The notes: generated from the letters alone by a model not told the origin. A stretch of 64,000 nucleotides of DNA from Limimaricola soesokkakensis (GCF_900172345.1 NZ_FWFY01000006.1:142374-206373), one strand, 5' to 3'; shown: positions 9,352 to 18,943, counted from the stretch's first letter. Numbers and translations are program-made.

Positions 9352-10236
9352 GTGAGCGGCTGGCACGAGATCGCGCGCGGCCTCGATCCCGCGCGCCCGG
9401 TGCTGATCGCCGGGCCTACCGCCTCCGGCAAGTCGGCGCTGGCGCTCGCAGTGGCGGAGACGGGGGGCGGCGTCGTGATCAATGCCGACGCGCTGCAGGT
9501 CTATGCCGACTGGCGCGTGATCACCGCGCGCCCCTCGCCCGATGAGGAGGCCCGCGCTCCGCATGCACTCTACGGCCATGTCGGACGCGACCAAACCTAT
9601 TCGGTCGGGCACTGGCTGCGAGACGTGGCACCGATGCTGGGCGGTGCGCGACCGATCATCACCGGCGGCACTGGACTCTATTTCTCGGCGCTGACCGAGG
9701 GGCTGGCCGAGATCCCCGCGACGCCACCCGAAATCCGGGCCGAGGCGAACGCCATCCCCCTGCCCGACCTCGTGGCCGGGCTCGATGCGGCCAGCGCCGC
9801 GCAGATCGACCTTCTGAACCGTGCCCGGGTCCAGCGCGCATGGGAGGTGCTGCGCGCCACCGGGCGTGGCATCGCCGAGTGGCAGGCCGACACGCCGGCA
9901 CCCTTGCTCCCGCTCGATCAGGCCCAGCCGCTGGTGCTCCGTCCCGAGCCGGCATGGCTGAATGCCCGTATCGCGCGGCGCTTCGACGCGATGCTCGAAG
10001 CGGGCGCGCTCGACGAAGCGAGGGAAGCGCTGCCGCACTGGACCCCGGAGGCGCCTTGGGCGCGCGCCATCGGCGCGCCGGAGCTGATCGCGCATCTGCG
10101 AGGCGAGACCGACCTCGCCACCGCGCGGGAGGCCGCCATCATCGCGTCTCGGCAATACGCAAAACGGCAGCGCAGCTGGTTTCGCGGCCGCATGCGGGAG
10201 TGGCGCGAGATCGATCCCGCGGCACCGACCGGATGA
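9352..10236 (+). CDS. miaA: tRNA dimethylallyltransferase
   Basis: Transfers a dimethylallyl group to N6 of A37 in tRNAs reading codons that start with U. 294 residues. The P-loop GPTASGKS is at residues 21-28, with [20 protein letters not shown] and [14 protein letters not shown] as the other MiaA signatures. The only plausible start is the GTG at 9352; no ATG lies close by in frame. It is monocistronic on the plus strand, divergent from pyrH and followed by a 227-base gap before the ABC transporter operon. Confidence 0.93.
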   Translation: MSGWHEIARGLDPARPVLIAGPTASGKSALALAVAETGGGVVINADALQVYADWRVITARPSPDEEARAPHALYGHVGRDQTYSVGHWLRDVAPMLGGARPIITGGTGLYFSALTEGLAEIPATPPEIRAEANAIPLPDLVAGLDAASAAQIDLLNRARVQRAWEVLRATGRGIAEWQADTPAPLLPLDQAQPLVLRPEPAWLNARIARRFDAMLEAGALDEAREALPHWTPEAPWARAIGAPELIAHLRGETDLATAREAAIIASRQYAKRQRSWFRGRMREWREIDPAAPTG

Positions 10237-10403
10237 CGCCGCCACCGCCCGCTGCGCCCCATTCTCGTAGCGAGGCTATCAGCGCCATACCCGATCCTCC
10301 GGACCGGCTCATGGAGCCGTGATTAACGCGAAGCTCGCATTGACGCTTCAACCTGACCACCCAGATCCATCGGCAAGTCTCGTCGCCCGAGCGACGCGAA
10401 ACC

Positions 10404-10422
10404 CGGGTCCGGAAGGGACCCG
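10404..10422 (+). promoter_or_regulatory. Leader hairpin of the first peptide-binding protein gene
   Basis: Stem CGGGTCC / GGACCCG with a 5-base loop, 41 bases before the ATG at 10464. The paralogous gene has the equivalent hairpin at 12398-12416, 40 bases before its ATG. The fifth pair is T-A here and C-G there, a compensatory change that argues for selection on RNA structure. The rest of the 227-base gap 10237-10463 has no gene; it presumably holds the operon promoter. Confidence 0.45.
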
Positions 10423-10463
10423 CGACGGCGGCCGTCGACGCGCCGCTCAACAGGGAGACGCAG

Positions 10464-12116
10464 ATGACGATCCACCACAACCCACGGGGCACGGCGCATC
10501 CCGCCGCCAGGATGTACGCCGCCGAGCACGAGGCGGGGCAGCTGTCGCGCCGCGAATTCATGACCCGCGCCACCGCGCTGGGCCTCAGCTCCTCCGCCGC
10601 CTTCGGCCTGATCGGCCTGCCTGCCCCCGTCCGCGCCGAAAGCCATGCCCAGATGGGCGGCACGCTGCGCATGGAGATGGAAACCAAGGCGATGAAGGAT
10701 CCGCGCCTCGCGGATTGGGGCGAAATCCATAATTTCTACCGCGGCTGGCTCGACTATCTTGCCCAATACGAGGCCGATGGCTCGATCACGCCGATGCTGC
10801 TCGAGAGCTGGGAGGCGAATGACGACGCCACGCAGTTCACGCTCAAGGTCCGGCCCGGCGTGACCTGGAACAATGGCGATCCGTTCACGGCCGAGGACGT
10901 CGCCCGCAACATCACCTTGTGGTGCGACGGCACGGTCGAGGGCAACTCCATGGCCAGCCGCATGGTCCAGCTGGTAGACCCCGAGACCAACATGGCCCGT
11001 GAGGGCGCGATCGAGGTGGTCGACGACCTTACGGTCCGGCTCAACCTTGCAGCGCCCGACATCACCGTGATCGTCTCGATGGCCGATTACCCGGCCGCCA
11101 TCGTGCATTCGAGCTTCGACGGCGGCGATCTGTCCGCGAACCCGATCGGCACCGGTGCCTATCTGCCCGTGATCAACGAGGTCGGGGTGCGGCAGGTGCT
11201 GGAGCGCAACCCCGACCATACATGGTGGGGCACCAAGGTGTTCGGCGGCCCCTATCTCGACCGGATCGAATACATCGACTACGGCACCGACCCCGCAGCC
11301 AAGGTTGCGGCGGCTGAATCGGGCGAGATCGACATCACTTACGAGACGACGGGCGATTTCATCGACATCTTCGACGCGATCGGCTGGCAGAAATCCGAGG
11401 TGGTGACGGCCTCGACGATCGTGGTGCGCTTCAACCAGGACAGCCCGCCCTTCGACAATCGCGACGTGCGCCGCGCCCTGCAGATGGCGGTCGACAACGA
11501 GATCGTGCTGGAGCTTGGCTACAACGGCCGCGGCGAGGTGGCCGAGAACCACCATGTCTGCCCGATCCACCCCGAATACGCGCAGGTCGACGGCCCGGCA
11601 TACGACCCTGCGGTCGCCAAAGCGATGCTGGACGAGGCCGGCTTTGGCGACGAGACGTTCGAGCTGATCTCGCTCGACGACGCCTGGCAGGCATCGACAT
11701 GCGACGCGGTGGCGGCGCAGCTGCGAGATGCCGGCATCGACGTGCAGCGCCGGGTGATGCCCGGTTCGACCTTCTGGAACGGCTGGCTGGAATATCCTTT
11801 TTCGGCGACCGACTGGGCTATGCGACCACTGGGCGTGCAGGTGCTGGCGCTGGCCTACAAATCCGGCGTGCCTTGGAACGAAACCGCCTATTCCAGCGAG
11901 GAGTTCGACGCGCTGTTGGCCGAGGCGATGTCGCTTGCCGATGTCGAGGCGCGGCGCGAGGTCATGGCCAGGATCGAGACCCTGCTGCAGGAGGACGGCG
12001 TGGTGATCCAGCCCTACTGGCGCTCGATCTTCCGCCACTACACCGAAAAGGTGCAGGGTGCCGAGATGCACCCGTCCTTCGAGCACCACCATTACAGGTG
12101 GTGGATCAAGGCCTAA
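10464..12116 (+). CDS. Tat-exported ABC transporter substrate-binding protein (family 5), copy 1
   Basis: Periplasmic binding protein of a dipeptide/oligopeptide-type importer, 550 residues. The N-terminus has a twin-arginine signal: SRREFMTRATALG, a mild hydrophobic stretch and cleavage near APVRAES, so it is probably folded before export. Family 5 (SBP_bac_5) features follow: LRMEMETKAMKDPRLADWGE, WEANDDATQFTLKVRPGVTW with NNGDPFTAEDV, and a C-terminal domain ending HHHYRWWIKA. GGGAG precedes the ATG by 5 bases. A near-identical paralogue of equal length follows at 12457. The ligand is unknown; peptides, opines or sugars all occur in this family. Confidence 0.9.
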   Translation: MTIHHNPRGTAHPAARMYAAEHEAGQLSRREFMTRATALGLSSSAAFGLIGLPAPVRAESHAQMGGTLRMEMETKAMKDPRLADWGEIHNFYRGWLDYLAQYEADGSITPMLLESWEANDDATQFTLKVRPGVTWNNGDPFTAEDVARNITLWCDGTVEGNSMASRMVQLVDPETNMAREGAIEVVDDLTVRLNLAAPDITVIVSMADYPAAIVHSSFDGGDLSANPIGTGAYLPVINEVGVRQVLERNPDHTWWGTKVFGGPYLDRIEYIDYGTDPAAKVAAAESGEIDITYETTGDFIDIFDAIGWQKSEVVTASTIVVRFNQDSPPFDNRDVRRALQMAVDNEIVLELGYNGRGEVAENHHVCPIHPEYAQVDGPAYDPAVAKAMLDEAGFGDETFELISLDDAWQASTCDAVAAQLRDAGIDVQRRVMPGSTFWNGWLEYPFSATDWAMRPLGVQVLALAYKSGVPWNETAYSSEEFDALLAEAMSLADVEARREVMARIETLLQEDGVVIQPYWRSIFRHYTEKVQGAEMHPSFEHHHYRWWIKA

Positions 12117-12279
12117 TCCCGACCTTTGGGCCCGGGGCGGGGCGACACCGCCTCGGCCCACGGCCCGCCGAACTGACTTGGCCATGCATGACGCCCGACC
12201 GGGATCGACCTCTGGCCGGCGGATGTGACGCAACGGTGAATCCCCGTTTCGAATCCTCGCGTTGACACCAATGCCCCTT

Positions 12280-12298
12280 TGCGACACCTAATGTCGCA
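12280..12298 (+). promoter_or_regulatory. Inverted repeat upstream of the second binding-protein gene
   Basis: Perfect TGCGACA - 5-base spacer - TGTCGCA within the 340-base gap between the two binding-protein genes. A TTGACA at 12262-12267 lies just upstream and could be a -35 element. A further smaller repeat, GTCGCG / CGCGAC, is at 12331-12349. The gap 12117-12456 has no gene. These elements suggest that copy 2 and the transporter genes have their own promoter and operator; that role is inferred. Confidence 0.3.
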
Positions 12299-12397
12299 TT
12301 CAGGCCTCGGAACAGCGGTTTTGCGCAATTGTCGCGTTGACGCCGCGACCTCGCCGCACAGATGCTCATGCAAGCACCGTTGCGCAGATGACGAGGC

Positions 12398-12416
12398 CGG
12401 GCCCGCAAGAGGCCCG
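12398..12416 (+). promoter_or_regulatory. Leader hairpin of the second peptide-binding protein gene
   Basis: Six-base-pair stem CGGGCC / GGCCCG with a 7-base loop, 40 bases before the ATG at 12457. It is the counterpart of the hairpin at 10404-10422; the sequence after each (GGCGGCC, CGCCG, AACAGGGAG) is also shared, so the leader was duplicated with the gene. Confidence 0.45.
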
Positions 12417-12456
12417 TGAAGGCGGCCATGATGCGCCGTCCAACAGGGAGATGACC

Positions 12457-14109
12457 ATGACGATCCACGACCCCCGCCGGGCCGGACTTCACCCCGCCGC
12501 GGAGATGTATGCCGCCGAGCACCGTGCCGGCCGGTTGTCGCGCCGCGAGTTCCTGACCCGCGCCACCGCGCTGGGCGTCGGCTCCTCCGCCGCCTTTGGC
12601 CTGATCGGCCTGCCTGCCCCCGCCCGCGCCGAAAACCACATGCCGATGGGCGGCACGCTGCGCATGGAGATGGAGACCAAGGCGCTCAAGGATCCGCGCC
12701 TCGCGGATTGGAGCCAGATCTCCAACTTCTACCGCGGCTGGCTCGATTATCTCGTGCAGTACGAAGCCGACGGTTCGATCACGCCGATGCTGCTCGAGAG
12801 CTGGGATGCCAACGAGGACGCCACACAGTTCACGCTCAAGGTCCGCCAAGGCGTCACCTGGAACAACGGCGATCCCTTCACTGCCGCCGATGTGGTGCGC
12901 AACATCACTCGCTGGTGCGACGGCACCGTCGAGGGCAACTCCATGGCCGGGCGGATGAGCCAGTTGGTCGATGCCGAGACCAACATGGCGCGCGAGGGTG
13001 CCATCGAAGAGGTCGATGAGATGACCGTGCGGCTCAACCTCGCAGCCCCGGACATCACCGTGATCGTCTCGATGGCTGATTACCCGGCCGCCATCGTGCA
13101 TTCGAGCTACGAGAGCGGCGACCCGTCCGAGAACCCGATCGGCACCGGCCCCTACCTGCCCGAGGTCAACGAGGTTGGCGTGCGCCAGGTTCTGGTGCGC
13201 AACCCGGATCACCAGTGGTGGGGCACCGAGGTGTTCGGCGGGCCCTATCTCGACCGGATCGAATACATCGACTACGGCACCGACCCCGCGGCCAAGCTGG
13301 CGGCGGCGGAATCGGGCGAGATCGACATCACTTACCAGACCACCGGCGATTTCATCGACATCTTCGACGCGATCGGCTGGCAAAAGTCCGAGGTGGTGAC
13401 CGCGGCGACGCTGGCGGTGCGGTTCAACCAAGACAGCCCGCCCTACGACAACAAGGACGTGCGCAACGCACTGCAAATGGCGGTCGACAACGCGATCGTG
13501 CTGGAGCTCGGCTATAACGGGCGTGGCACGGTGGCCGAGAACCACCATGTCTGCCCGATCCACCCCGAATACGCGCAGATCGATCCGCCCGTGCACGATC
13601 CCGCCGCCGCGAAGGCGCTGCTCGACGAGGCCGGCTTCGGCAACGAGACCTTCGAGCTGATCTCGATCGACGACGCCTGGCAGGCGGCAAGCTGCGACGC
13701 GGTTGCGGCCCAGCTGCGCGACGCGGGCATCCAGGTCGAGCGGCAGGTGCTGCCCGGCTCGACCTTCTGGAACGACTGGCTCGAATACCCCTTCTCGGCC
13801 ACCGAGTGGAACATGCGTCCGCTCGGCGTGCAGATCCTCGGGCTCGCCTACAGGTCCGGCGTGCCGTGGAACGAGACCGCCTATTCCAGCGAGGAGTTCG
13901 ACACGCTCTTGGCAGAGGCGATGTCGCTCGCCGATGTCGAGGCTCGGCGCGAGGTCATGGCCAAGATGGAGAAGCTTCTGCAGGATGACGGCGTGCTGAT
14001 CCAGCCCTACTGGCGTTCGCTCTATCGCCATTACACCGACAAGGTGCAGGGCGCCGAGATGCATCCGACCTTCGAGCATCACCACTACAAGTGGGCGATC
14101 GCTTCGTGA
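12457..14109 (+). CDS. Tat-exported ABC transporter substrate-binding protein (family 5), copy 2
   Basis: Tandem paralogue of the gene at 10464: also 550 residues, same Tat signal (SRREFLTRATALG), and long stretches identical by eye. Differences cluster in scattered positions such as WGEIHNF versus WSQISNF and DWAMRPLGVQVLALAY versus EWNMRPLGVQILGLAY, so both copies look functional. The ATG at 12457 is preceded by GGGAG at a 6-base distance; ATG codons at 12451 and 12337 are in frame but less well placed. It is followed by the permeases after 79 bases. Two receptors sharing one membrane complex usually widens the substrate range; that is inference. Confidence 0.9.
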   Translation: MTIHDPRRAGLHPAAEMYAAEHRAGRLSRREFLTRATALGVGSSAAFGLIGLPAPARAENHMPMGGTLRMEMETKALKDPRLADWSQISNFYRGWLDYLVQYEADGSITPMLLESWDANEDATQFTLKVRQGVTWNNGDPFTAADVVRNITRWCDGTVEGNSMAGRMSQLVDAETNMAREGAIEEVDEMTVRLNLAAPDITVIVSMADYPAAIVHSSYESGDPSENPIGTGPYLPEVNEVGVRQVLVRNPDHQWWGTEVFGGPYLDRIEYIDYGTDPAAKLAAAESGEIDITYQTTGDFIDIFDAIGWQKSEVVTAATLAVRFNQDSPPYDNKDVRNALQMAVDNAIVLELGYNGRGTVAENHHVCPIHPEYAQIDPPVHDPAAAKALLDEAGFGNETFELISIDDAWQAASCDAVAAQLRDAGIQVERQVLPGSTFWNDWLEYPFSATEWNMRPLGVQILGLAYRSGVPWNETAYSSEEFDTLLAEAMSLADVEARREVMAKMEKLLQDDGVLIQPYWRSLYRHYTDKVQGAEMHPTFEHHHYKWAIAS

Positions 14110-14188
14110 CCCGATACAGGTGCGCCCCGGCATTGGGCCGGGGCGGCCTCCCGACATTCCACCTCATGCGTACCGGACCCATGCTCAA

Positions 14189-15232
14189 ATGATCCGATTT
14201 CTCCTGTCGCGTCTTCTGACGTTGCTGGTCACGACCTTTGCCCTGACCTTCATCGTCTTCTTCCTGACCAATCTAGAGCCCAGCCTGGAGAAGATCGCGA
14301 AATCCGAGATCGGGACCCGCGTCTCCGATGCCGAGGTAGAAAGCTGGCTCGACCGCAACGGCTATGGCGAGCCGATGCTGGTACGCTATGGCGAATGGCT
14401 CGGCGTGGTACCGGGCTGGACCCATACGGTCGATGGCGAGGTGGTGGCCGGGCGCTGCGAGGCGCCGGCCGGCGCGGTCGAGGCCGGGGCTTTCTGCGGC
14501 ATCATGCAGGGCGATTGGGGCTGGTCGACCGTGTTTCGCCGCGACGTGGCCGAGATCATCGGCCGCAGCCTCGCGCTGACCGGCAAGCTGATGTTCTGGG
14601 TAATGATGGTGATGGTCCCCGGCGCGCTGATCCTCGGCGTGCTGGCGGGGATGCGCGAGGGCTCGAAGCTTGACCGCTCGCTCTCGACCGTGTCGATCCT
14701 GACCACCGCGACGCCGGAATACGTCTCGGGCGTGGTGTTCATCGCCGTCTTCGCCTCCACGGCGGTCGGCCTGCGATGGTTCAACGGCTCGGCCACTTCC
14801 GCGATGGAAGACGCCACTTTCGAGAACTTCACCCTGCCGGTTCTGACCATCGCGCTATACGGCATGGGCTACATCGCCCGGATGACGCGGGCCTCGATGA
14901 CCGAGGTGATGACCGCGCAATACATCCGCACCGCCCGGCTCAAGGGCGTCTCGTTTCCCATGATCGTGCTGCGCCACGCGCTCAGGAACGCGCTGATCGC
15001 CCCGTTCACGGTGATCATGCTGCAGTTCCCGTGGCTGCTGAACGGCGTGGTGATCGTCGAGACCCTGTTCAACTACAAGGGCTTCGGCTGGACGCTGGTG
15101 CAGGCGGCCGGCAACAACGACATCGAGTTGCTGCTCGGCGTCTCGGTCGTCTCGGTGGTGGTGGTGCTGCTGACGCAGCTCATCTCCGACATCGGCTATG
15201 TCTATCTCAACCCGCGCATCCGCGTCTCGTAA
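14189..15232 (+). CDS. Peptide-type ABC transporter permease (DppB-like)
   Basis: Inner-membrane subunit of the importer, 347 residues, about six membrane segments. The N-terminal MIRFLLSRLLTLLVTTFALTF is the typical DppB start. The EAA loop reads YIRTARLKGVSFPMIVLRHALRN near residues 250-275. The periplasmic region after the first segment (about residues 35-115, with two Cys, RCEAPAGAVEAGAFC) is longer than in DppB. The ATG at 14189 gives the family N-terminus; the longer frame starts in the intergenic spacer. The next gene starts 12 bases later, so the two are co-transcribed. Confidence 0.9.
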   Translation: MIRFLLSRLLTLLVTTFALTFIVFFLTNLEPSLEKIAKSEIGTRVSDAEVESWLDRNGYGEPMLVRYGEWLGVVPGWTHTVDGEVVAGRCEAPAGAVEAGAFCGIMQGDWGWSTVFRRDVAEIIGRSLALTGKLMFWVMMVMVPGALILGVLAGMREGSKLDRSLSTVSILTTATPEYVSGVVFIAVFASTAVGLRWFNGSATSAMEDATFENFTLPVLTIALYGMGYIARMTRASMTEVMTAQYIRTARLKGVSFPMIVLRHALRNALIAPFTVIMLQFPWLLNGVVIVETLFNYKGFGWTLVQAAGNNDIELLLGVSVVSVVVVLLTQLISDIGYVYLNPRIRVS

Positions 15233-15244
15233 GGAGGTCAGCCC

Positions 15245-16696
15245 TTGGAACCGCTGAGCTGGACCGGCCCTTGGGGCGCTTGGTTGAACCCGCTGCTGGG
15301 ACTGTCGGTCGCGGGCCTCGTGGCCGCGTCGCTCCTGTCGCTCGTGCTTTCGCTGGTCAGCGCGCCGGTGCGGCGCCAGAGCCTGCCCGATGGCACGCTC
15401 GCGGCGCGCGCCGGCCTGCACGGATTGGCCGATCTCGCCGGCCGCGCCTTCTTGTGGCTCACCGCGCTGGTGCTGGCGCTTTACCTAATGTTGCCGCTGC
15501 TTCTGCCCTATGGCGCGCTGGGCATTCTCGGCGAGATGTCGCAGCGCTTCCTGCCGGTCTGGATCGCCCTGGCCCTGACCTTCGGCCTGTCGATCGCTTT
15601 CAAACGGCGCCTCGGCCTTTATGGCAAGCTGTTCGACAGCACGATCGGCATGGCGGGCTTCGCATTGGTGATGTTCTGGGTCTTCACCGCGCTCTTCGCG
15701 GGGCTGTTCGACATGATTGCTACCCATGATCCGCTGACCGCGCTGTCGGGGATGAAGAACAAGGTACCCGGCACGCCACTGGCGATGGCCGATGACGGGG
15801 TCTATCCGCATTACCTTCTGGGCGGCGACAATCTCGCGCGTGACGTGTTCTCGCGCATGGTGCACGGCTCGTGGATCGTGGTGCAGATCGCGCCGCTGGC
15901 GACGATTTTCGCTTTCTTGGTCGGCATCACGCTCGGTCTTCCGGCGGGCTTCTACGCGGGCCGCCTCGATACGTTACTGTCGTTTCTCGCCAACCTGATC
16001 CTCGCCTTTCCGGTGATCCTGCTGTTCTACCTGCTGGTCACGCCCGAAATGGTGCAAACGGGCGTACCGGCCTACATGGCAATGGTGCTGTTCCTGTTCC
16101 CCATCGCCTTTTTCGGGGTGCTGCTGAACGCGCGGCTCGCGCCGCGCCCGATGCTGCGCCTCGTCGTGCTGGCCACGCTGCTGCTGTTCGGCGGCTGGCT
16201 CTATCTCTCGATGGTGAGCCAGGACGGCACACCGGTCGATTTCTGGCCCGACGCGCTCGACCTGTTCGACGTGCCCGGCGGCATCCTCGTGGTCTTCGTA
16301 AGCGTCGTCTTCGTCAATGCGCCCACGGTGTTCCGGATCGTCCGCGGCCTGACCATGGACATCAAGACCCGCGACTACGTCGCCGCGGCCCAGACCCGCG
16401 GCGAGAGCCCGTGGTACATCATGCTGTGGGAGATCCTGCCTAATGCGCGGGGTCCGCTGATCGTCGATTTCTGCCTACGCATCGGCTACACGACGATCCT
16501 CTTGGGCACGCTCGGCTTCTTCGGTCTCGGCCTGCCGCCGGACAGCCCCGACTGGGGCTCGACCATCAATCTCGGTCGCCGCTTGCTGTCGATCTACCCG
16601 CATGCCGCGATGGTACCCGCACTTGCGCTCTTGAGCCTCGTCCTCGGCCTGAACCTTCTGGCGGACGGTTTGCGCGAGGAGAGCCTGAGGGACTGA
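15245..16696 (+). CDS. Peptide-type ABC transporter permease (DppC-like), extended
   Basis: Second permease of the importer, 483 residues against about 300 for DppC. The first 125 residues or so add three to four membrane segments, and there is an insertion around residues 265-345, so the protein is a long variant. The transport core includes LGGDNLARDVFSRMVHGSW (the LGTDxxGRD motif of DppC) and the EAA loop YVAAAQTRGESPWYIMLWEILPN. It starts with TTG at 15245, supported by AAGGAGG overlapping the upstream stop codon. The ATPase gene follows after a 96-base gap. Confidence 0.88.
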   Translation: MEPLSWTGPWGAWLNPLLGLSVAGLVAASLLSLVLSLVSAPVRRQSLPDGTLAARAGLHGLADLAGRAFLWLTALVLALYLMLPLLLPYGALGILGEMSQRFLPVWIALALTFGLSIAFKRRLGLYGKLFDSTIGMAGFALVMFWVFTALFAGLFDMIATHDPLTALSGMKNKVPGTPLAMADDGVYPHYLLGGDNLARDVFSRMVHGSWIVVQIAPLATIFAFLVGITLGLPAGFYAGRLDTLLSFLANLILAFPVILLFYLLVTPEMVQTGVPAYMAMVLFLFPIAFFGVLLNARLAPRPMLRLVVLATLLLFGGWLYLSMVSQDGTPVDFWPDALDLFDVPGGILVVFVSVVFVNAPTVFRIVRGLTMDIKTRDYVAAAQTRGESPWYIMLWEILPNARGPLIVDFCLRIGYTTILLGTLGFFGLGLPPDSPDWGSTINLGRRLLSIYPHAAMVPALALLSLVLGLNLLADGLREESLRD

Positions 16697-16792
16697 TGGC
16701 CGACTTTGTTCCCGAAATACGCCACGGGGGTCCGGGGGTGTGAAACCCCCGGTCCCGCAGTTTCCGCCCGCGCGCCGCATCAGGAGTGCAAG

Positions 16793-18898
16793 ATGACCGA
16801 TACCGCGACAGATCCCGCCCTCGAGGTCGCTCCCGGCGAGCCGATCCTCGAGATCCGCAACCTGTCCATTTCCTTCTTCACCCGCACGCGCGAGATCCCG
16901 GCGGTGATGGACTTCTCCGCCACCGTTCGCGCCGGCGAGGCGCTGGGCCTCGTCGGGGAATCCGGCTGCGGCAAGTCCACCGTGGCACTGGGCGTGATGC
17001 AGGATCTCGGCGTCAACGGCCGCATCACCGGCGGCTCGATCAAGTTCCGCGGCGAGGAGCTGACGACGATGTCGCCCGCACGCCTGCGCGAGATCCGCGG
17101 CCGCGACATCGCGATGATCTACCAAGAGCCGATGGCCTCGCTGAACCCGGCGCTCAAGATCGACCGGCAGCTCATGGAGGTGCCGATGATCCACGAGGGG
17201 ATCTCGGCCGAGGAGGCGCGCGCCCGCGCCCTCGAGGTGGTGCGCGACGTGCGCCTGCCCGACCCCGAGCGGATCCTCGACGCCTACCCGCACCAGCTCT
17301 CGGGCGGCCAGCAGCAGCGCATCGTCATCGCCATGGCGCTGATGTCGAAGCCCGCGCTGCTGATCCTCGACGAGCCCACTACGGCGCTCGACGTCACCGT
17401 CGAGGCGGCGGTGATCGATCTGGTGCGCGAGTTGGGAGTGAAATACGGCACTTCGATGCTGTTCATCAGCCACAATCTCGGGCTGGTGCTGGAGACCTGC
17501 GACCGGATCTGCGTGATGTATTCGGGCGAAGCGGTCGAGCGCGGCCGTATCGGCGAGGTCTTCGACGAGATGCGCCACCCCTATACGCAGGCGCTGTTCC
17601 GGGCGATCCCCCTGCCCGGCGCTGACAAGGCGACGCGGCCGCTGATCGCCATTCCCGGCAACTTCCCCCTGCCCGACGAGCGCCCGCCGGGCTGCAATTT
17701 CGGCCCGCGCTGCGACTACTTCCAACAGGGCCGCTGCGACGCGCAGCCGATCCCGATGATCGAGGTGCCCGGCGACGGTCACGAAGCCCGCTGCATCCGC
17801 ACCAACGAGATCGACTGGGACGCGCCACCGGAGGTTTCCGATCACCGTGAAAGCACGGAGATCGGCGAGGTGGTCCTCAAGGTCGATGGGCTGCAGAAGT
17901 ATTATCAGGTTTCGCGCCCCGGCCTTCTGGGCGGCGGCGAGGCGCAGGTGGTCAAGGCCAACGAGACGCTGAGCTTCGAGGCGCATGAAAGCGAAACGCT
18001 GGCCATCGTCGGCGAATCCGGCTGCGGCAAGTCCACCTTGGCCAAGGTGCTGATGGGGCTGGAGACGGCGACGGCGGGCGGCGTCGAGCTCGATGGCCGC
18101 GCCGTGGGCGACGTGCCGATCGAAAAGCGCGACACGCGCACCGTGGCTGATGTGCAGATGGTGTTCCAGAACCCGTTCGACACGCTGAACCCGTCGATGA
18201 CGGTGGGGCGGCAGATCATCCGGGCGCTGGAGATCTTCGGCGTCGGCGACAGTCCACGCGACCGCAAGCGGCGGATGCTGGAGCTTCTCGATCTCGTGAA
18301 GCTGCCGCGCGAATTCGCAACCCGGATGCCGCGCCAGCTCTCCGGTGGCCAGAAACAGCGGGTGGGCATCGCGCGCGCCTTTGCCGGCGGCGCCCGGATC
18401 GTCGTGGCCGACGAGCCGGTCTCGGCGCTCGACGTTTCCGTCCAGGCCGCCGTCACCGACCTGTTGATGGAGATCCAGCGCGAGCAGAAGACGACGCTGC
18501 TTTTCATCAGCCACGACCTATCGATCGTGCGCTACCTCGCCGACCGGGTGATGGTGATGTATCTCGGCCATGTGGTCGAGATCGGCACGGCGCGGGAGGT
18601 CTTCGCGCCGCCCTACCACCCCTATACAGAGGCGCTGCTCTCGGCGGTGCCGATCGCCGACACCCATATCGAGAAGAAGCACATCGTGCTGGAGGGCGAC
18701 GTGCCCTCGGCGATGAATCCGCCTTCGGGTTGCCCGTTCCAGACGCGTTGCCGCTGGAAGTCCCGGGTCCCGGACGACCTGTGCGAACGCGAAGTGCCGC
18801 CGATGGTCGAGTTCGCGCCGGGTCACAAGGTGAAGTGCCACCTGAGCCAAGAAGAATTCGCCTCGATGGAGCCGGTGATCACGCTCGCCGAAAACTAG
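16793..18898 (+). CDS. Fused dipeptide ABC transporter ATP-binding protein (DppD-DppF type)
   Basis: Energises the importer; 701 residues with two full ABC domains in one chain. First domain: Walker A GESGCGKST near residue 60, signature LSGGQQQR, Walker B LLILDEPTTALD, then an oligopeptide C-terminal zinc-type region CNFGPRC. Second domain: Walker A GESGCGKST, signature LSGGQKQR, Walker B IVVADEPVSALD, and a second C-terminal Cys motif (CPFQTRC). CAGGAG lies 7 bases before the ATG at 16793. It is the last gene of the transporter operon. Confidence 0.93.
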   Translation: MTDTATDPALEVAPGEPILEIRNLSISFFTRTREIPAVMDFSATVRAGEALGLVGESGCGKSTVALGVMQDLGVNGRITGGSIKFRGEELTTMSPARLREIRGRDIAMIYQEPMASLNPALKIDRQLMEVPMIHEGISAEEARARALEVVRDVRLPDPERILDAYPHQLSGGQQQRIVIAMALMSKPALLILDEPTTALDVTVEAAVIDLVRELGVKYGTSMLFISHNLGLVLETCDRICVMYSGEAVERGRIGEVFDEMRHPYTQALFRAIPLPGADKATRPLIAIPGNFPLPDERPPGCNFGPRCDYFQQGRCDAQPIPMIEVPGDGHEARCIRTNEIDWDAPPEVSDHRESTEIGEVVLKVDGLQKYYQVSRPGLLGGGEAQVVKANETLSFEAHESETLAIVGESGCGKSTLAKVLMGLETATAGGVELDGRAVGDVPIEKRDTRTVADVQMVFQNPFDTLNPSMTVGRQIIRALEIFGVGDSPRDRKRRMLELLDLVKLPREFATRMPRQLSGGQKQRVGIARAFAGGARIVVADEPVSALDVSVQAAVTDLLMEIQREQKTTLLFISHDLSIVRYLADRVMVMYLGHVVEIGTAREVFAPPYHPYTEALLSAVPIADTHIEKKHIVLEGDVPSAMNPPSGCPFQTRCRWKSRVPDDLCEREVPPMVEFAPGHKVKCHLSQEEFASMEPVITLAEN

Positions 18899-18912
18899 CG
18901 GATGCCAATGGA

Positions 18913-18937
18913 ACAAGCGGGCCCCGCATCCGCTTGT
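18913..18937 (+). terminator. Hairpin after the ABC transporter operon
   Basis: ACAAGCGG / CCGCTTGT, a perfect 8-bp stem with a 9-base loop, 15 bases past the ATPase stop. An alternative, mutually exclusive 9-bp stem pairs AGCGGATGC (18897-18905) with GCATCCGCT (18926-18934). There is no T-run, so termination may be partial. The hairpin also argues against starting the next gene at 18902. Confidence 0.4.
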
Positions 18938-18943
18938 CCGGGC

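Noticed and set aside
10323..14157. Two minus-strand open frames of 654 and 683 codons opposite the tandem binding proteins
   Set aside because: Their similarity to each other only reflects the duplicated sense genes; composition is shadow-like and there is no ribosome binding site.
16475..18514. 679-codon open frame on the minus strand opposite the double ATPase
   Set aside because: Shadow of high GC codon use: His/Arg/Asp-rich, no family resemblance, and fully antisense to an ABC ATPase with all motifs intact.
18902..18943. Earlier ATG for the DUF1206 protein
   Set aside because: It would start inside overlapping hairpins with no ribosome binding site; the conserved region starts after 18944, though the upstream start cannot be fully excluded.
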